Origin: Burkholderiales bacterium PBB1
Lineage (GTDB): Bacteria > Pseudomonadota > Gammaproteobacteria > Burkholderiales > Burkholderiaceae_C
Length of the DNA: 64,000 bases
Direction of reading: 5' to 3'
Assembly: GCA_002255905.1 (NCBI GenBank)
Contig: NKIN01000001.1
Coordinates: 372,001-436,000 of the forward strand
The position numbers and the translations under genes are program-made. The notes below the pieces were generated by a model. The model had not been told where the DNA came from. It was given only the letters and a program-made list of their open reading frames with translations, and did not search any database. How positions within the stretch are numbered: position 1 is the first letter of the stretch; the number at the start of each line of letters is the position of its first letter. Of the stretch, positions 55,253 through 62,892 are shown piece after piece.

Positions 55253-55840
55253 TCAACAACTTTTACTTCGACTGTCGACGACCTTCTTGTGTTGTAGGGA
55301 AATTTCTGGCCGATCACGAATTAGTTTGTTCTTTTCTGAAATCGTGAAAATTGGATTTCTGCCGCTGATATGTATTCCATTCGAGGGGCTGATGGAAATC
55401 ACATTGGCATCTCGTCCGATCCATTTGGAGTCCAGTGTGTGTTCCATCCATTTCCCCTCGCGATATCGGTATGTCACGTAGGGTGACGGGGGGCTTCCGC
55501 GGTCGATCCAGCTTTCACATTGATAAGACGCCGCGACAATGACCCACTCATGGGTATCTGGGTCTCGATCCAGAATCATCGGCACATGTAATCCACGCCA
55601 CCTCGCCGGGTTGTCGGGCTGACCAGGAGATTTGAATTCGATCGTCATTTCCTTGTTTGAGGATTCACCCCCACCTCCGGGCATCGGGTTCCCGCTGAAT
55701 TTCGCGGTGCGCTGGATAACGATCACCTCGCCTGTCTGGAGTTGGACCTCTTCATGCCATGTCAGGTCGGGTGTATGGAAGATGAGCCACAACCCCAGCC
55801 CCACCGCGGGCAGACCCAGCAACCAATCCATCAGCTTCAT
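55253..55840 (-). CDS. Unknown membrane-anchored protein in the type I secretion operon
   Basis: This protein is 195 residues; the ATG at 55840 shares its A with the TGA of the glycosyltransferase gene. It has one N-terminal helix (WLLGLPAVGLGLWLIF), then a beta-rich domain with WHEEVQLQTGEVIVIQRTA, NPARWRGLHVPMILDRDPDT and a Gly-rich loop. No family is recognised. The gene has lower GC than the secretion genes upstream, and an AT-rich 50-bp gap separates it from the next gene. It may help secretion or modification of the RTX protein. Confidence 0.65.
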   Translation of the reverse strand: MKLMDWLLGLPAVGLGLWLIFHTPDLTWHEEVQLQTGEVIVIQRTAKFSGNPMPGGGGESSNKEMTIEFKSPGQPDNPARWRGLHVPMILDRDPDTHEWVIVAASYQCESWIDRGSPPSPYVTYRYREGKWMEHTLDSKWIGRDANVISISPSNGIHISGRNPIFTISEKNKLIRDRPEISLQHKKVVDSRSKSC

Positions 55841-57126
55841 CAAAAACTCCCGACCAGATCGAAAGCAGGCGGCGCTGTTGTCTCGTGTCGCGGCGCCAGA
55901 CCGAGCAGTGCGTCATAGCCACCCAATCCGTTGCTCAATCCGTAATCCTGGGCATCCGCCATCGCCTGCATGCGCCAGACCACGTTGGCGCTCTCGCTGT
56001 GCATCGTCTCGATGGCGGCGTCGGCGATGGCGTCGGCATTGAAGAAATCGACCAGCCGGGCGTTCTCGCCGTCGCGCAGCACTTCTCTCACCGGGGCGGT
56101 GTCGCTCGCCACGATGGGCGTGCCGCAGGCCATGGCCTCTAGCAGTGACCAGCTCAGCACGAACGGGTAGGTCAGGTACACATGCGCGTTCGACACCTGC
56201 AGCACCCGCAGGTATTGCTCACGCGGCAAGCGGCCCATGAAGTGCGTGCGGGTGGGGTCGAGATTGACTTGCGAAAGCATGTGTTCGCGCCAGCTGCCAG
56301 ACCTGCCTGACTTGGCGCTGCCGGTTGCTGGCGGCCGCTGCCCGTAGCTCACCTCGTCGCCGCCAACAATCAGCGCGTGGCACCGCGGGTCGATCCGTTG
56401 GATGCGTTCCAGCACCCGCATGAAGACATGAAATCCACGGTAGGGCTCGAGGTTGCGAGCGACGTAAGTGAGCACCGGCCGATCGATGTCGCCCCCGCCC
56501 AGCACCACACCGCTGGGCGTAGTGACCGTGGCGTCCGGGTCGGGCCCCAGTTCGTGGGTGGCGATGCCTTCGTGATGTACGCGGACCTTGGGATGAAAGA
56601 TGTCGGGGTGCCGGCTCTTCTGCCACTGCGTGGGCGCTACGGCCACGTCGCAGTGGGTCAGGTTCAGCGCGTGCAATGCGTTCCAGGTGCGGATGCGTGC
56701 GCGTGTGTCGAAGCTGACCGGAAACTCCGGATCGAAGCCGACGTCGGCGCCCTCGGCGCTGTAGTACCACTCGCACAGGTGCACCAGGCGTGAATCCGGA
56801 AACACATCCTTGGCGTACAGCGTCTCGCCCCAGCCAGGGTGCGCCACGATCACATCGGGCACAAAGCCTGTTTGGCGCATCGCCAGCATGGCACGTGCCG
56901 TGGCTTGCCCGTGCAGCGTGGCGTCTTCGATCTGGCGCAGGTAGGCGTGTTGATTCGAGCGCACCGCGCGGGTTGGCTTGTAGCGTGTCAGGGCGTTGAA
57001 GCCGGGCAGGCCCGGTGCGGTGTCGCGGCCCAGCCCGCGCACGTCCCAGCCGGGGCGCTGGCTCCAGGTGCGCACCAGGTGTGCAAACTGCCCCGGGAAG
57101 TTCTGGTGTATGACGAGCACGCGCAT
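55840..57126 (-). CDS. GT4-type glycosyltransferase in the type I secretion operon
   Basis: This protein is 428 residues from the ATG at 57126, which shares a base with the adaptor-gene stop (TGATG). The GT-B pattern is clear: MRVLVIHQNFPGQFAHLVR, an AHPGWGETLYAKDVFPDSR segment, VLTYVARNLEPYRGFHVFMR as the hinge and donor region, and SWSLLEAMACGTPIVASDTA with the acidic E of the sugar-nucleotide site. This family occurs in some capsule and type I secretion loci. Its place between the adaptor and the effector-side genes suggests that the RTX protein or a partner is glycosylated, which is unproven. Confidence 0.82.
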   Translation of the reverse strand: MRVLVIHQNFPGQFAHLVRTWSQRPGWDVRGLGRDTAPGLPGFNALTRYKPTRAVRSNQHAYLRQIEDATLHGQATARAMLAMRQTGFVPDVIVAHPGWGETLYAKDVFPDSRLVHLCEWYYSAEGADVGFDPEFPVSFDTRARIRTWNALHALNLTHCDVAVAPTQWQKSRHPDIFHPKVRVHHEGIATHELGPDPDATVTTPSGVVLGGGDIDRPVLTYVARNLEPYRGFHVFMRVLERIQRIDPRCHALIVGGDEVSYGQRPPATGSAKSGRSGSWREHMLSQVNLDPTRTHFMGRLPREQYLRVLQVSNAHVYLTYPFVLSWSLLEAMACGTPIVASDTAPVREVLRDGENARLVDFFNADAIADAAIETMHSESANVVWRMQAMADAQDYGLSNGLGGYDALLGLAPRHETTAPPAFDLVGSF

Positions 57127-58550
57127 CAACGCTCCCGCAGGCTTTCGTTCACTGTCTTCTGAATCGGGCTGAGCAGGTAGTCAATCACCCGGCGATGGCC
57201 GGTCTTGACCTCGGCGGTGATGTTCATGCCCGGGCTCAGCGCGATGCGCTTGCCGTCGACATCGATGTGGGTTTGCCTCAGCGTCAGCGTGGCCGGGAAG
57301 ATGGCGCCTTTGTTCTCGTCGGCAACGGCATCGGCGGTCACGCTCTTCACTTGCGCGTCCACGGTGCCGTAGCGGGTGTACGGGAAGGTTTCCAGCTTGA
57401 TGGTCGCTGTCTGCCCTGCGTTGATGAAGCCGATGTCCTTGTTGTCCACCACGACTTCGGCGGTCACCTCGGCGTCCTTCGGCACGATCACCATCAGCAC
57501 CTGAGCTTCCGTCACCACACCGCCTTCGGTGTGCACCGCCACCTGCTGCACGGTGCCGTCCACCGGTGCAGTGAGTTGCGTAAGCCTGGAGCGCTGCTGC
57601 GCTTTGTTCAGCTCCTGGGTGAACTGCTGGCGCTTCAGGATCGCCTGAGCTTGCCGTTCACTGAGTGAGCGTTGAGTCTCGGCCAGGTACGCAGCTCTCG
57701 CTTGGGTGGTTTCTCGTGAGGCGGCCCGGGCTTCGGCGAGCCGAGCGTGCTGCGTGGCCAGATCGCGCTCATGTTCGATGCGATCGCGGGTCCGGTCCTG
57801 GCCGGCGTGTCCAGACATGAAACCCTTGTCGGCCAGCACCTTGAAATCGATCTCCCGCTGTCTGGCCATCGGCAGGGTGGCCTCCAGTTTGGCAATCGTC
57901 TCGCGCACCGTGGCGAGCTCGGCTTGTCGGTGCGCCTGCTCGGCATCGAGCTTCGCTAGCCGGGCGGAGATGTCCTGCCACTCGGCATCCAGTTGAGCTC
58001 GGGCCTGGCCATTTGCTTCTGCGGGCAGCGACGGTGCGCGCTGCGCTTGCAGTGCGTGCATCAGTGCGGTGGTGCGCGATTCCTCCGACTGTGCCCACGC
58101 CAGTTGCTCCTGCGCGTTGGCGCCGTCGGCACTGGCATTGGTGGCATCCAGTTCCACCAGCACCTGTCCTGCCAGCACCGCATCACCATCTTTCACCAGC
58201 ACCTGGCGCACGACGCTGGTTTCCAGTGGTTGGAGTGTTTTGGTGCGCTCGCTCACCACGATGCGGCCGGGTGCTACTGCAACGATGTCGATGCGCCCAA
58301 CCATGCTCCAGACCAGCGCCACGACGAACAGCGCGCAAATCACCAAGGCAAATCGCCGTGGTGTTGGATGCACTGGCGTTTCCTGCAGGCTGAGCGCGGC
58401 GGGCAGGAAGGCTGCTTCGTCGGCCAGTCGCTTCGGACCCGACAACTCGCGCCTCAGGCCCCACACGGCACAAAAGATGGCGCGGTAGCGGGCCAGCAGA
58501 TCGAGGGCAGGGTGGCGCGGGACGGCGGCCGATTCAAAAGCGGTGGTCAT
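57126..58550 (-). CDS. HlyD-family membrane fusion protein of the type I secretion system
   Basis: This protein is 474 residues from the ATG at 58550, which overlaps the ABC transporter stop (ATGA). There is one N-terminal membrane helix (LVICALFVVALVWSMVG), then a lipoyl half-motif (VVRQVLVKDGDAVLAGQVLVELDA), a coiled coil of about 150 residues and the second lipoyl half, ending in the HlyD signature region (PGMNITAEVKTGHRRVIDYL). It links the ABC transporter to an outer-membrane TolC-type channel, which is not encoded in this window. Confidence 0.93.
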   Translation of the reverse strand: MTTAFESAAVPRHPALDLLARYRAIFCAVWGLRRELSGPKRLADEAAFLPAALSLQETPVHPTPRRFALVICALFVVALVWSMVGRIDIVAVAPGRIVVSERTKTLQPLETSVVRQVLVKDGDAVLAGQVLVELDATNASADGANAQEQLAWAQSEESRTTALMHALQAQRAPSLPAEANGQARAQLDAEWQDISARLAKLDAEQAHRQAELATVRETIAKLEATLPMARQREIDFKVLADKGFMSGHAGQDRTRDRIEHERDLATQHARLAEARAASRETTQARAAYLAETQRSLSERQAQAILKRQQFTQELNKAQQRSRLTQLTAPVDGTVQQVAVHTEGGVVTEAQVLMVIVPKDAEVTAEVVVDNKDIGFINAGQTATIKLETFPYTRYGTVDAQVKSVTADAVADENKGAIFPATLTLRQTHIDVDGKRIALSPGMNITAEVKTGHRRVIDYLLSPIQKTVNESLRER

Positions 58551-60817
58551 GGCGTCACCGGTTGAGCGCGTTGGTCTGCTGTGCCGTCCTGCATCGCCCA
58601 CAAATGCGCATACAGCCCTTGCGGCAAGGCACGCAGTTCGTCGTGGGTGCCCATCTCGATCACGCGTCCCTGGTCCATGACCACGATGCGGTTCGCATTG
58701 CGCACTGCGCTCAGGCGGTGGGCGATCACCAGCACCGTGCGGCCTTGGCAGATTTGCGCCATGTTGCGTTGAACGATGGCTTCGCTTTCGTAATCGAGCG
58801 CGCTGGTGGCTTCGTCGAAGATCAGGATGCGCGGCTGGTTGAACAACGCGCGGGCAATCGCGATGCGCTGGCGTTGCCCGCCCGAAAGGCTCGCGCCTTG
58901 TTCACCGACCAGCGTGTCGTAGCCCTCGGGCAGCTCGCTGATGAAGTCGTGCGCGCCGGCCAGTCGAGCTGCGCGCAGCACAGCCTCGATCGGCGCGGCC
59001 GGGTCGGTGATGGCGATGTTCTCGCGCACGCTGCGGTGGAACAGCAGGTTGTCCTGCAGCACCACGCCGACCTGGCGACGCAGCTGTGCTGCATCGATCA
59101 GGGCGGTATCGATGCCGTCGATCAGGATGCGGCCCTGTTCCGGTGTGTACAGCCGCTGCACCAGCTTGGTCAGCGTGCTCTTGCCCGAACCCGATCGTCC
59201 GACGATGCCGATCACCTCGCCGGGGCGGATGTCGAGGCTGAAACCCTGCAAGGCCGGTGCAGCCTCGGGTCGGTAGCGAAACGTGACCTGATCGAGCGTG
59301 ATCTGGCCGCGTATCGGTGGCAGCTGCGCGGCATGACTCGGCGGTACTTCGGTGCGAGCGTTCAGCACGTCGCCGAGGCGCGCCATCGAGATGCCCGTCT
59401 GCTGGAAATCGCTCCACATCTGCGCCATGCGCACGATGGGCTGGCTGACACGGCCGGCGAACATGTTGAAGGCGACGAACATGCCTACAGTCAATTGCCC
59501 TTCGATCACCAGGTGCGCGCCGTACCAAAGCGTGGCCGCATTCACCAGCTTGCCGATCAGATGGGTGCCTTCATGGCCGAAGCTGGCCAGCGTCTGTGTG
59601 CGAAAGCTCGCCGACACGTAGGCCGCGAGCTGGTTGTCCCAGCGGCGCGCCATCGCAGGCTCGAGCGCGGCGGCCTTCACTGTTTGGATACCGGTGATGG
59701 TCTCGACCAGCAGTGCCTGGTTCTCCGCGCCGTGAGCGAACTTCTCGCTCAGGCGGAGGCGCAGAACCGGGACCACCATCCAGCTCAGAGCCAGATAGAG
59801 CGGAATGGAAGCCAGCACGATCAAAGTCAGTGGCGCGCTGTAGGCGAACATCACCGCGATGAAGACAACCGAGAACAGCGCGTCCAGCACCAGCGTCAGT
59901 GCATTGCCGGTCAGGAAGCTGCGGATGTTTTCCAGCTCGCGTATGCGGGCCACTGAATCGCCGACACGACGGGCCTGGAAATAGGCGAGCGGCAGGTTCA
60001 GCAGGTGTCGGAACAGCCACGCGCCCAGCTCGACATCGATGCGGCTGGTGGTGTGGCTGAAAACATAGGCGCGTAACGCGGTCAGTACGCTCTCGAACAC
60101 CACCACGAAAACCAGTCCGATGACCAGCACGTCAAGGGTCTTCAGACCATGGTGTACCAGCACCTTGTCCATCACCACCTGGAAGAACAGTGGGCTGACC
60201 AGTGCGAACAATTGCAGGAACAGGCTGATCGCCATCACCTCGCTGAACAGGCGGCGGTACTTGACGAGGCTGGGGATGAACCAGCTGAAGTCGAACCGGG
60301 CCAACTCGCCGGCCAGCGAAGCACGGCTGGTGATCAGGATCAATTCGCCGGTCCACTGGGTGGCGAAGACATCGACAGGTTCGATCGTCGGCCTTGCCAC
60401 GTTTGAGGCTGCGCTACCCGTCGGGTTTTGAAACAGCACCCGCTGACCATCGCATTGGGCGAGCACGACGATGTGGGAAGCGCCGCTCGCGTCGGGCTTC
60501 AACACTGCCAATGCCGGCAATGCGGTGAGATTCAGTCGATCGATGCGGCTGCGACTGCGCTTGGCCTTCAGGCCGATGTGTCGGGCAGCGATCAGCAGGT
60601 CGTCGATGTCGATTTGATGGCTGCTCGGCCAGCCGAGCTGATGAGCCAGCGTGGCCGGGTCGGCGGCAATGTGGTGCAAGCGGGCGATCAGGCACAGCGC
60701 CTGCAAACCCCCTTGTCGTGCGGGACTGGAAGCAGGCGTTGCGCCAGCGCCGGACAGACCGGAGCCGAAGGCAAACGGAAATTGTTGGTCTGATCGAACA
60801 GACTCCAGCGGCCCCAT
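58547..60817 (-). CDS. HlyB-like type I secretion ABC transporter with C39-like domain
   Basis: The ATG at 60817 has GGGGAG five bases upstream and gives 756 residues; ATG at 60829 is possible. Residues about 30-150 form a C39-peptidase-like domain without its catalytic Cys (QGGLQALCLIARLHHIAADP), as in HlyB, where it docks the substrate rather than cutting it. A six-helix permease follows (LFLQLFALVSPLFFQVVMDK), then the ATPase with GRSGSGKST, LSGGQRQR, IFDEATSALD and the switch His in IAHRLSA. It should export the RTX protein in one step. Two inverted repeats lie in its upstream region. Confidence 0.93.
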   Translation of the reverse strand: MGPLESVRSDQQFPFAFGSGLSGAGATPASSPARQGGLQALCLIARLHHIAADPATLAHQLGWPSSHQIDIDDLLIAARHIGLKAKRSRSRIDRLNLTALPALAVLKPDASGASHIVVLAQCDGQRVLFQNPTGSAASNVARPTIEPVDVFATQWTGELILITSRASLAGELARFDFSWFIPSLVKYRRLFSEVMAISLFLQLFALVSPLFFQVVMDKVLVHHGLKTLDVLVIGLVFVVVFESVLTALRAYVFSHTTSRIDVELGAWLFRHLLNLPLAYFQARRVGDSVARIRELENIRSFLTGNALTLVLDALFSVVFIAVMFAYSAPLTLIVLASIPLYLALSWMVVPVLRLRLSEKFAHGAENQALLVETITGIQTVKAAALEPAMARRWDNQLAAYVSASFRTQTLASFGHEGTHLIGKLVNAATLWYGAHLVIEGQLTVGMFVAFNMFAGRVSQPIVRMAQMWSDFQQTGISMARLGDVLNARTEVPPSHAAQLPPIRGQITLDQVTFRYRPEAAPALQGFSLDIRPGEVIGIVGRSGSGKSTLTKLVQRLYTPEQGRILIDGIDTALIDAAQLRRQVGVVLQDNLLFHRSVRENIAITDPAAPIEAVLRAARLAGAHDFISELPEGYDTLVGEQGASLSGGQRQRIAIARALFNQPRILIFDEATSALDYESEAIVQRNMAQICQGRTVLVIAHRLSAVRNANRIVVMDQGRVIEMGTHDELRALPQGLYAHLWAMQDGTADQRAQPVTP

Positions 60818-60905
60818 GCGACTCCCCATCAACGACGTGTCAAAACGTTGCGAAGTCAGTTTGCGCAGAGAGCTGCGATTCGAATACCCCCCCAAATCCA
60901 GGAGG

Positions 60906-60921
60906 CTGTAAGGTCTTACAG
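60906..60921. promoter_or_regulatory. Palindrome upstream of the type I secretion operon, possible operator
   Basis: CTGTAAG-GT-CTTACAG is a perfect 7-bp inverted repeat 89 bp before the transporter start. A second imperfect hairpin (ACCCC...GGGGT, about 60924-60941) lies beside it. Neither is followed by a T run on the minus strand, so regulation fits better than termination. The binding factor is unknown. Confidence 0.4.
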
Positions 60922-60961
60922 GTACCCCCCATCGGAGGGGTGACAAGCCAAATAAAGCTGT

Positions 60962-62050
60962 TCAGCGGCCCTTTTCGGGCAACAGGCACAGTCCGCCGAA
61001 AAGGGCGTCGATCCAGTCACTATCGAGGTCCCGCCCAATGAACACCAGGCGCGTGCTGCGGTCGTCGTCGGGCCAGTCGGGCATCCATTGCAGCGGGTAG
61101 AACTTTTCGCGCACGGCATGCACCACCAGCGGCCCCTGGGTGGTCACGTGCCGGGGCCGTGAGGCCACGTTCACGATGCCCTTGATGCGCAGGATGCGGT
61201 CGCTCATCGTGTTGGTCACGCGGTTCAAAAACACGCCCAGGCCCACCAGATCGACCGGCGTGTCGGTGTGGATCACATGCGTGGTGGGGCGCGGCCCGCG
61301 GTGCACGCTGGGGTCTGTGCCGGTGTCGTCGCGGGGGGTGCCGTGTCTCATCGGCTGGCCGGCCATCAGCCAGCCGCTGGCGCCACCTGCAGGTTGCAGC
61401 GTGCGGCCGGCCTCGAACAGCCCGCGCAAGAAGATGGTCGAGGCGTCTGCATCGCCTTGCGTCACTTGCATCTGCCGGGCGTGTGGGTTGGCCTCGTGCA
61501 CCAGCGCCCGGCTGCGCTCGCGTTGTTCGGGGGTGGCCAGATCGCCCTTGGTCAGGATGACCACATCGGCCATCTGCAGCTGGCTCAGTGCCACCGCGTC
61601 GTCTTGCAGCGTGCGCTCGAGGTTGATCTGGTCCACGCAGGTGACGACGGCATCCGGTGCGTAATGCTTTTGCATCATCGGGTTGGCCATCATCGTGTGC
61701 AGGATGGGCACCGGGTCGGCCAGTCCTGAGGTTTCGATGATCACGTGGTCGAAGGCCGGTATCTCGCCCAGCTGCCGCTTGTGGTGCAGGTCGCGCAGCG
61801 TCATGGCCAGGTCCACGCGTACCGCGCAGCAAATGCAGCCGCCGCGCAGTTGCACGATGTTCTCGGCCAGCTGGGCCACCATCAGGTGGTCGATGCTGAC
61901 CTCGCCGAACTCGTTGATGATCAGTGCGGTGCGCTGCAGCAGCGGGTGCTCCAGCGCACGCTGCAGCAAGGTGGTCTTGCCGCTGCCCAGGTGCCCGGTG
62001 AGCACGGTCACCGGGATCGGCTTGCGTGCACTGCGTGGGGCGTCGGTCAC
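60962..62050 (-). CDS. CobW/COG0523-family GTPase
   Basis: The start is GTG at 62050, inside the stop of the next gene upstream (GTGA), giving 362 residues. The P-loop GHLGSGKTTLLQ, the zinc motif GGCICC, the switch region ETSGLADP and the base motif TKGD are all present. The C-terminal CobW domain contains IKGIVNVASRPRH and WDPDW-like residues (WMPDWPDDD). COG0523 proteins act as metal chaperones, often for zinc enzymes. It is translationally coupled to an unknown gene and a hydantoinase-type carboxylase gene, so it may supply metal to that enzyme. Confidence 0.9.
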   Translation of the reverse strand: MTDAPRSARKPIPVTVLTGHLGSGKTTLLQRALEHPLLQRTALIINEFGEVSIDHLMVAQLAENIVQLRGGCICCAVRVDLAMTLRDLHHKRQLGEIPAFDHVIIETSGLADPVPILHTMMANPMMQKHYAPDAVVTCVDQINLERTLQDDAVALSQLQMADVVILTKGDLATPEQRERSRALVHEANPHARQMQVTQGDADASTIFLRGLFEAGRTLQPAGGASGWLMAGQPMRHGTPRDDTGTDPSVHRGPRPTTHVIHTDTPVDLVGLGVFLNRVTNTMSDRILRIKGIVNVASRPRHVTTQGPLVVHAVREKFYPLQWMPDWPDDDRSTRLVFIGRDLDSDWIDALFGGLCLLPEKGR

Positions 62051-62892
62051 TGTGCAGCGCCGTGCAGCAGGGCCAGGCGCTCGGCCACGCGCTCTGGAAT
62101 GGCGTCGGCCGGTATCTCGCCGTAGCGCATGCCCGGCCACGGCGGCGCAGCGGCTTCGTCGCGCCAGAAGGCCGCACCCAGCCCACCAGCGGCGTTTGCG
62201 ATGCCGCTGGCCTCGAGCGCCGTTGGCGGCCAGTGGCCCAGCAGCACCGCGTCGAACCCGCTCGTGCCTTGCAGTGCGCTGCCGGGCGGCGCCGCATCGA
62301 GCTGCAGCGCCGTGCCCCAGCCGTAGTACCTGGCCGACTTCAGCAGCGGCTCTGCGGCTTCACGCTCGTCGTCCGACAGGCCCTCGGCTTCGTCGCATCG
62401 CAACACCAGTGCCGCGAACTTGCGTTCGCTGTGGCTGCGCAGCACGGCCGTGAGCGCCGAGCCCACGTCGTCGAGGTCGTCGAAATCGAACGGCGGCTGG
62501 CGCCCCGCGCGCCGCAGCACCTGCGAAGGCGAGGGCAGGGCCATCACCAGCATGGCTTGTGCGCCCACGCGGTGAAACAGTGCATCGAGTGCTTCCGCCA
62601 CGAAGCGCTGCGGTGCCCCTTCGTCGCTCCACAGCGCCAGCGCATCGGCCAGCGAGGTGCTGGCAGCTGCCTGCCATGCGGGCGCTTGCAGCCAGGCATC
62701 CAGCACCGGGATGGCCACCACATCGCTGCGCACCAGCCGCTGGGCCTGGCCCAGTGTGTCGGCATAACGGTGCGCGTTGGTGTGCCAGTCGGCCGGTTGA
62801 CTGGCGAACACCTGGGCGGCGTAGCGCTCGAAGTCGAGCCACAACAGCGGGCGGTTCAAGCGCTGCCCGAACTCGGCAAACACCGAGCTCAC
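62047..62892 (-). CDS. Unknown protein of the hydantoinase/carboxylase cluster
   Basis: This protein is 281 residues from GTG 62892, which overlaps the stop of the hydantoinase-B gene (GTGA). Longer frames upstream only re-read that gene. It begins FAEFGQRLNRPLLWLDFERY and contains WHTNAHRYADTLGQAQRL, PSPSQVLRRAGRQPPFDFDD and a C-terminal WPPTALEASGIANAAGG segment. It is soluble, with no motif I can name. Its position between a carboxylase subunit and a CobW GTPase suggests an accessory or assembly role. Confidence 0.7.
   Translation of the reverse strand: MSSVFAEFGQRLNRPLLWLDFERYAAQVFASQPADWHTNAHRYADTLGQAQRLVRSDVVAIPVLDAWLQAPAWQAAASTSLADALALWSDEGAPQRFVAEALDALFHRVGAQAMLVMALPSPSQVLRRAGRQPPFDFDDLDDVGSALTAVLRSHSERKFAALVLRCDEAEGLSDDEREAAEPLLKSARYYGWGTALQLDAAPPGSALQGTSGFDAVLLGHWPPTALEASGIANAAGGLGAAFWRDEAAAPPWPGMRYGEIPADAIPERVAERLALLHGAAQ

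Noticed and set aside
58547-60817. C39 peptidase domain as an active bacteriocin-type protease
   Set aside because: The catalytic Cys position is not Cys and the operon cargo is an RTX protein without a Gly-Gly leader, so a HlyB-like docking domain is more likely.
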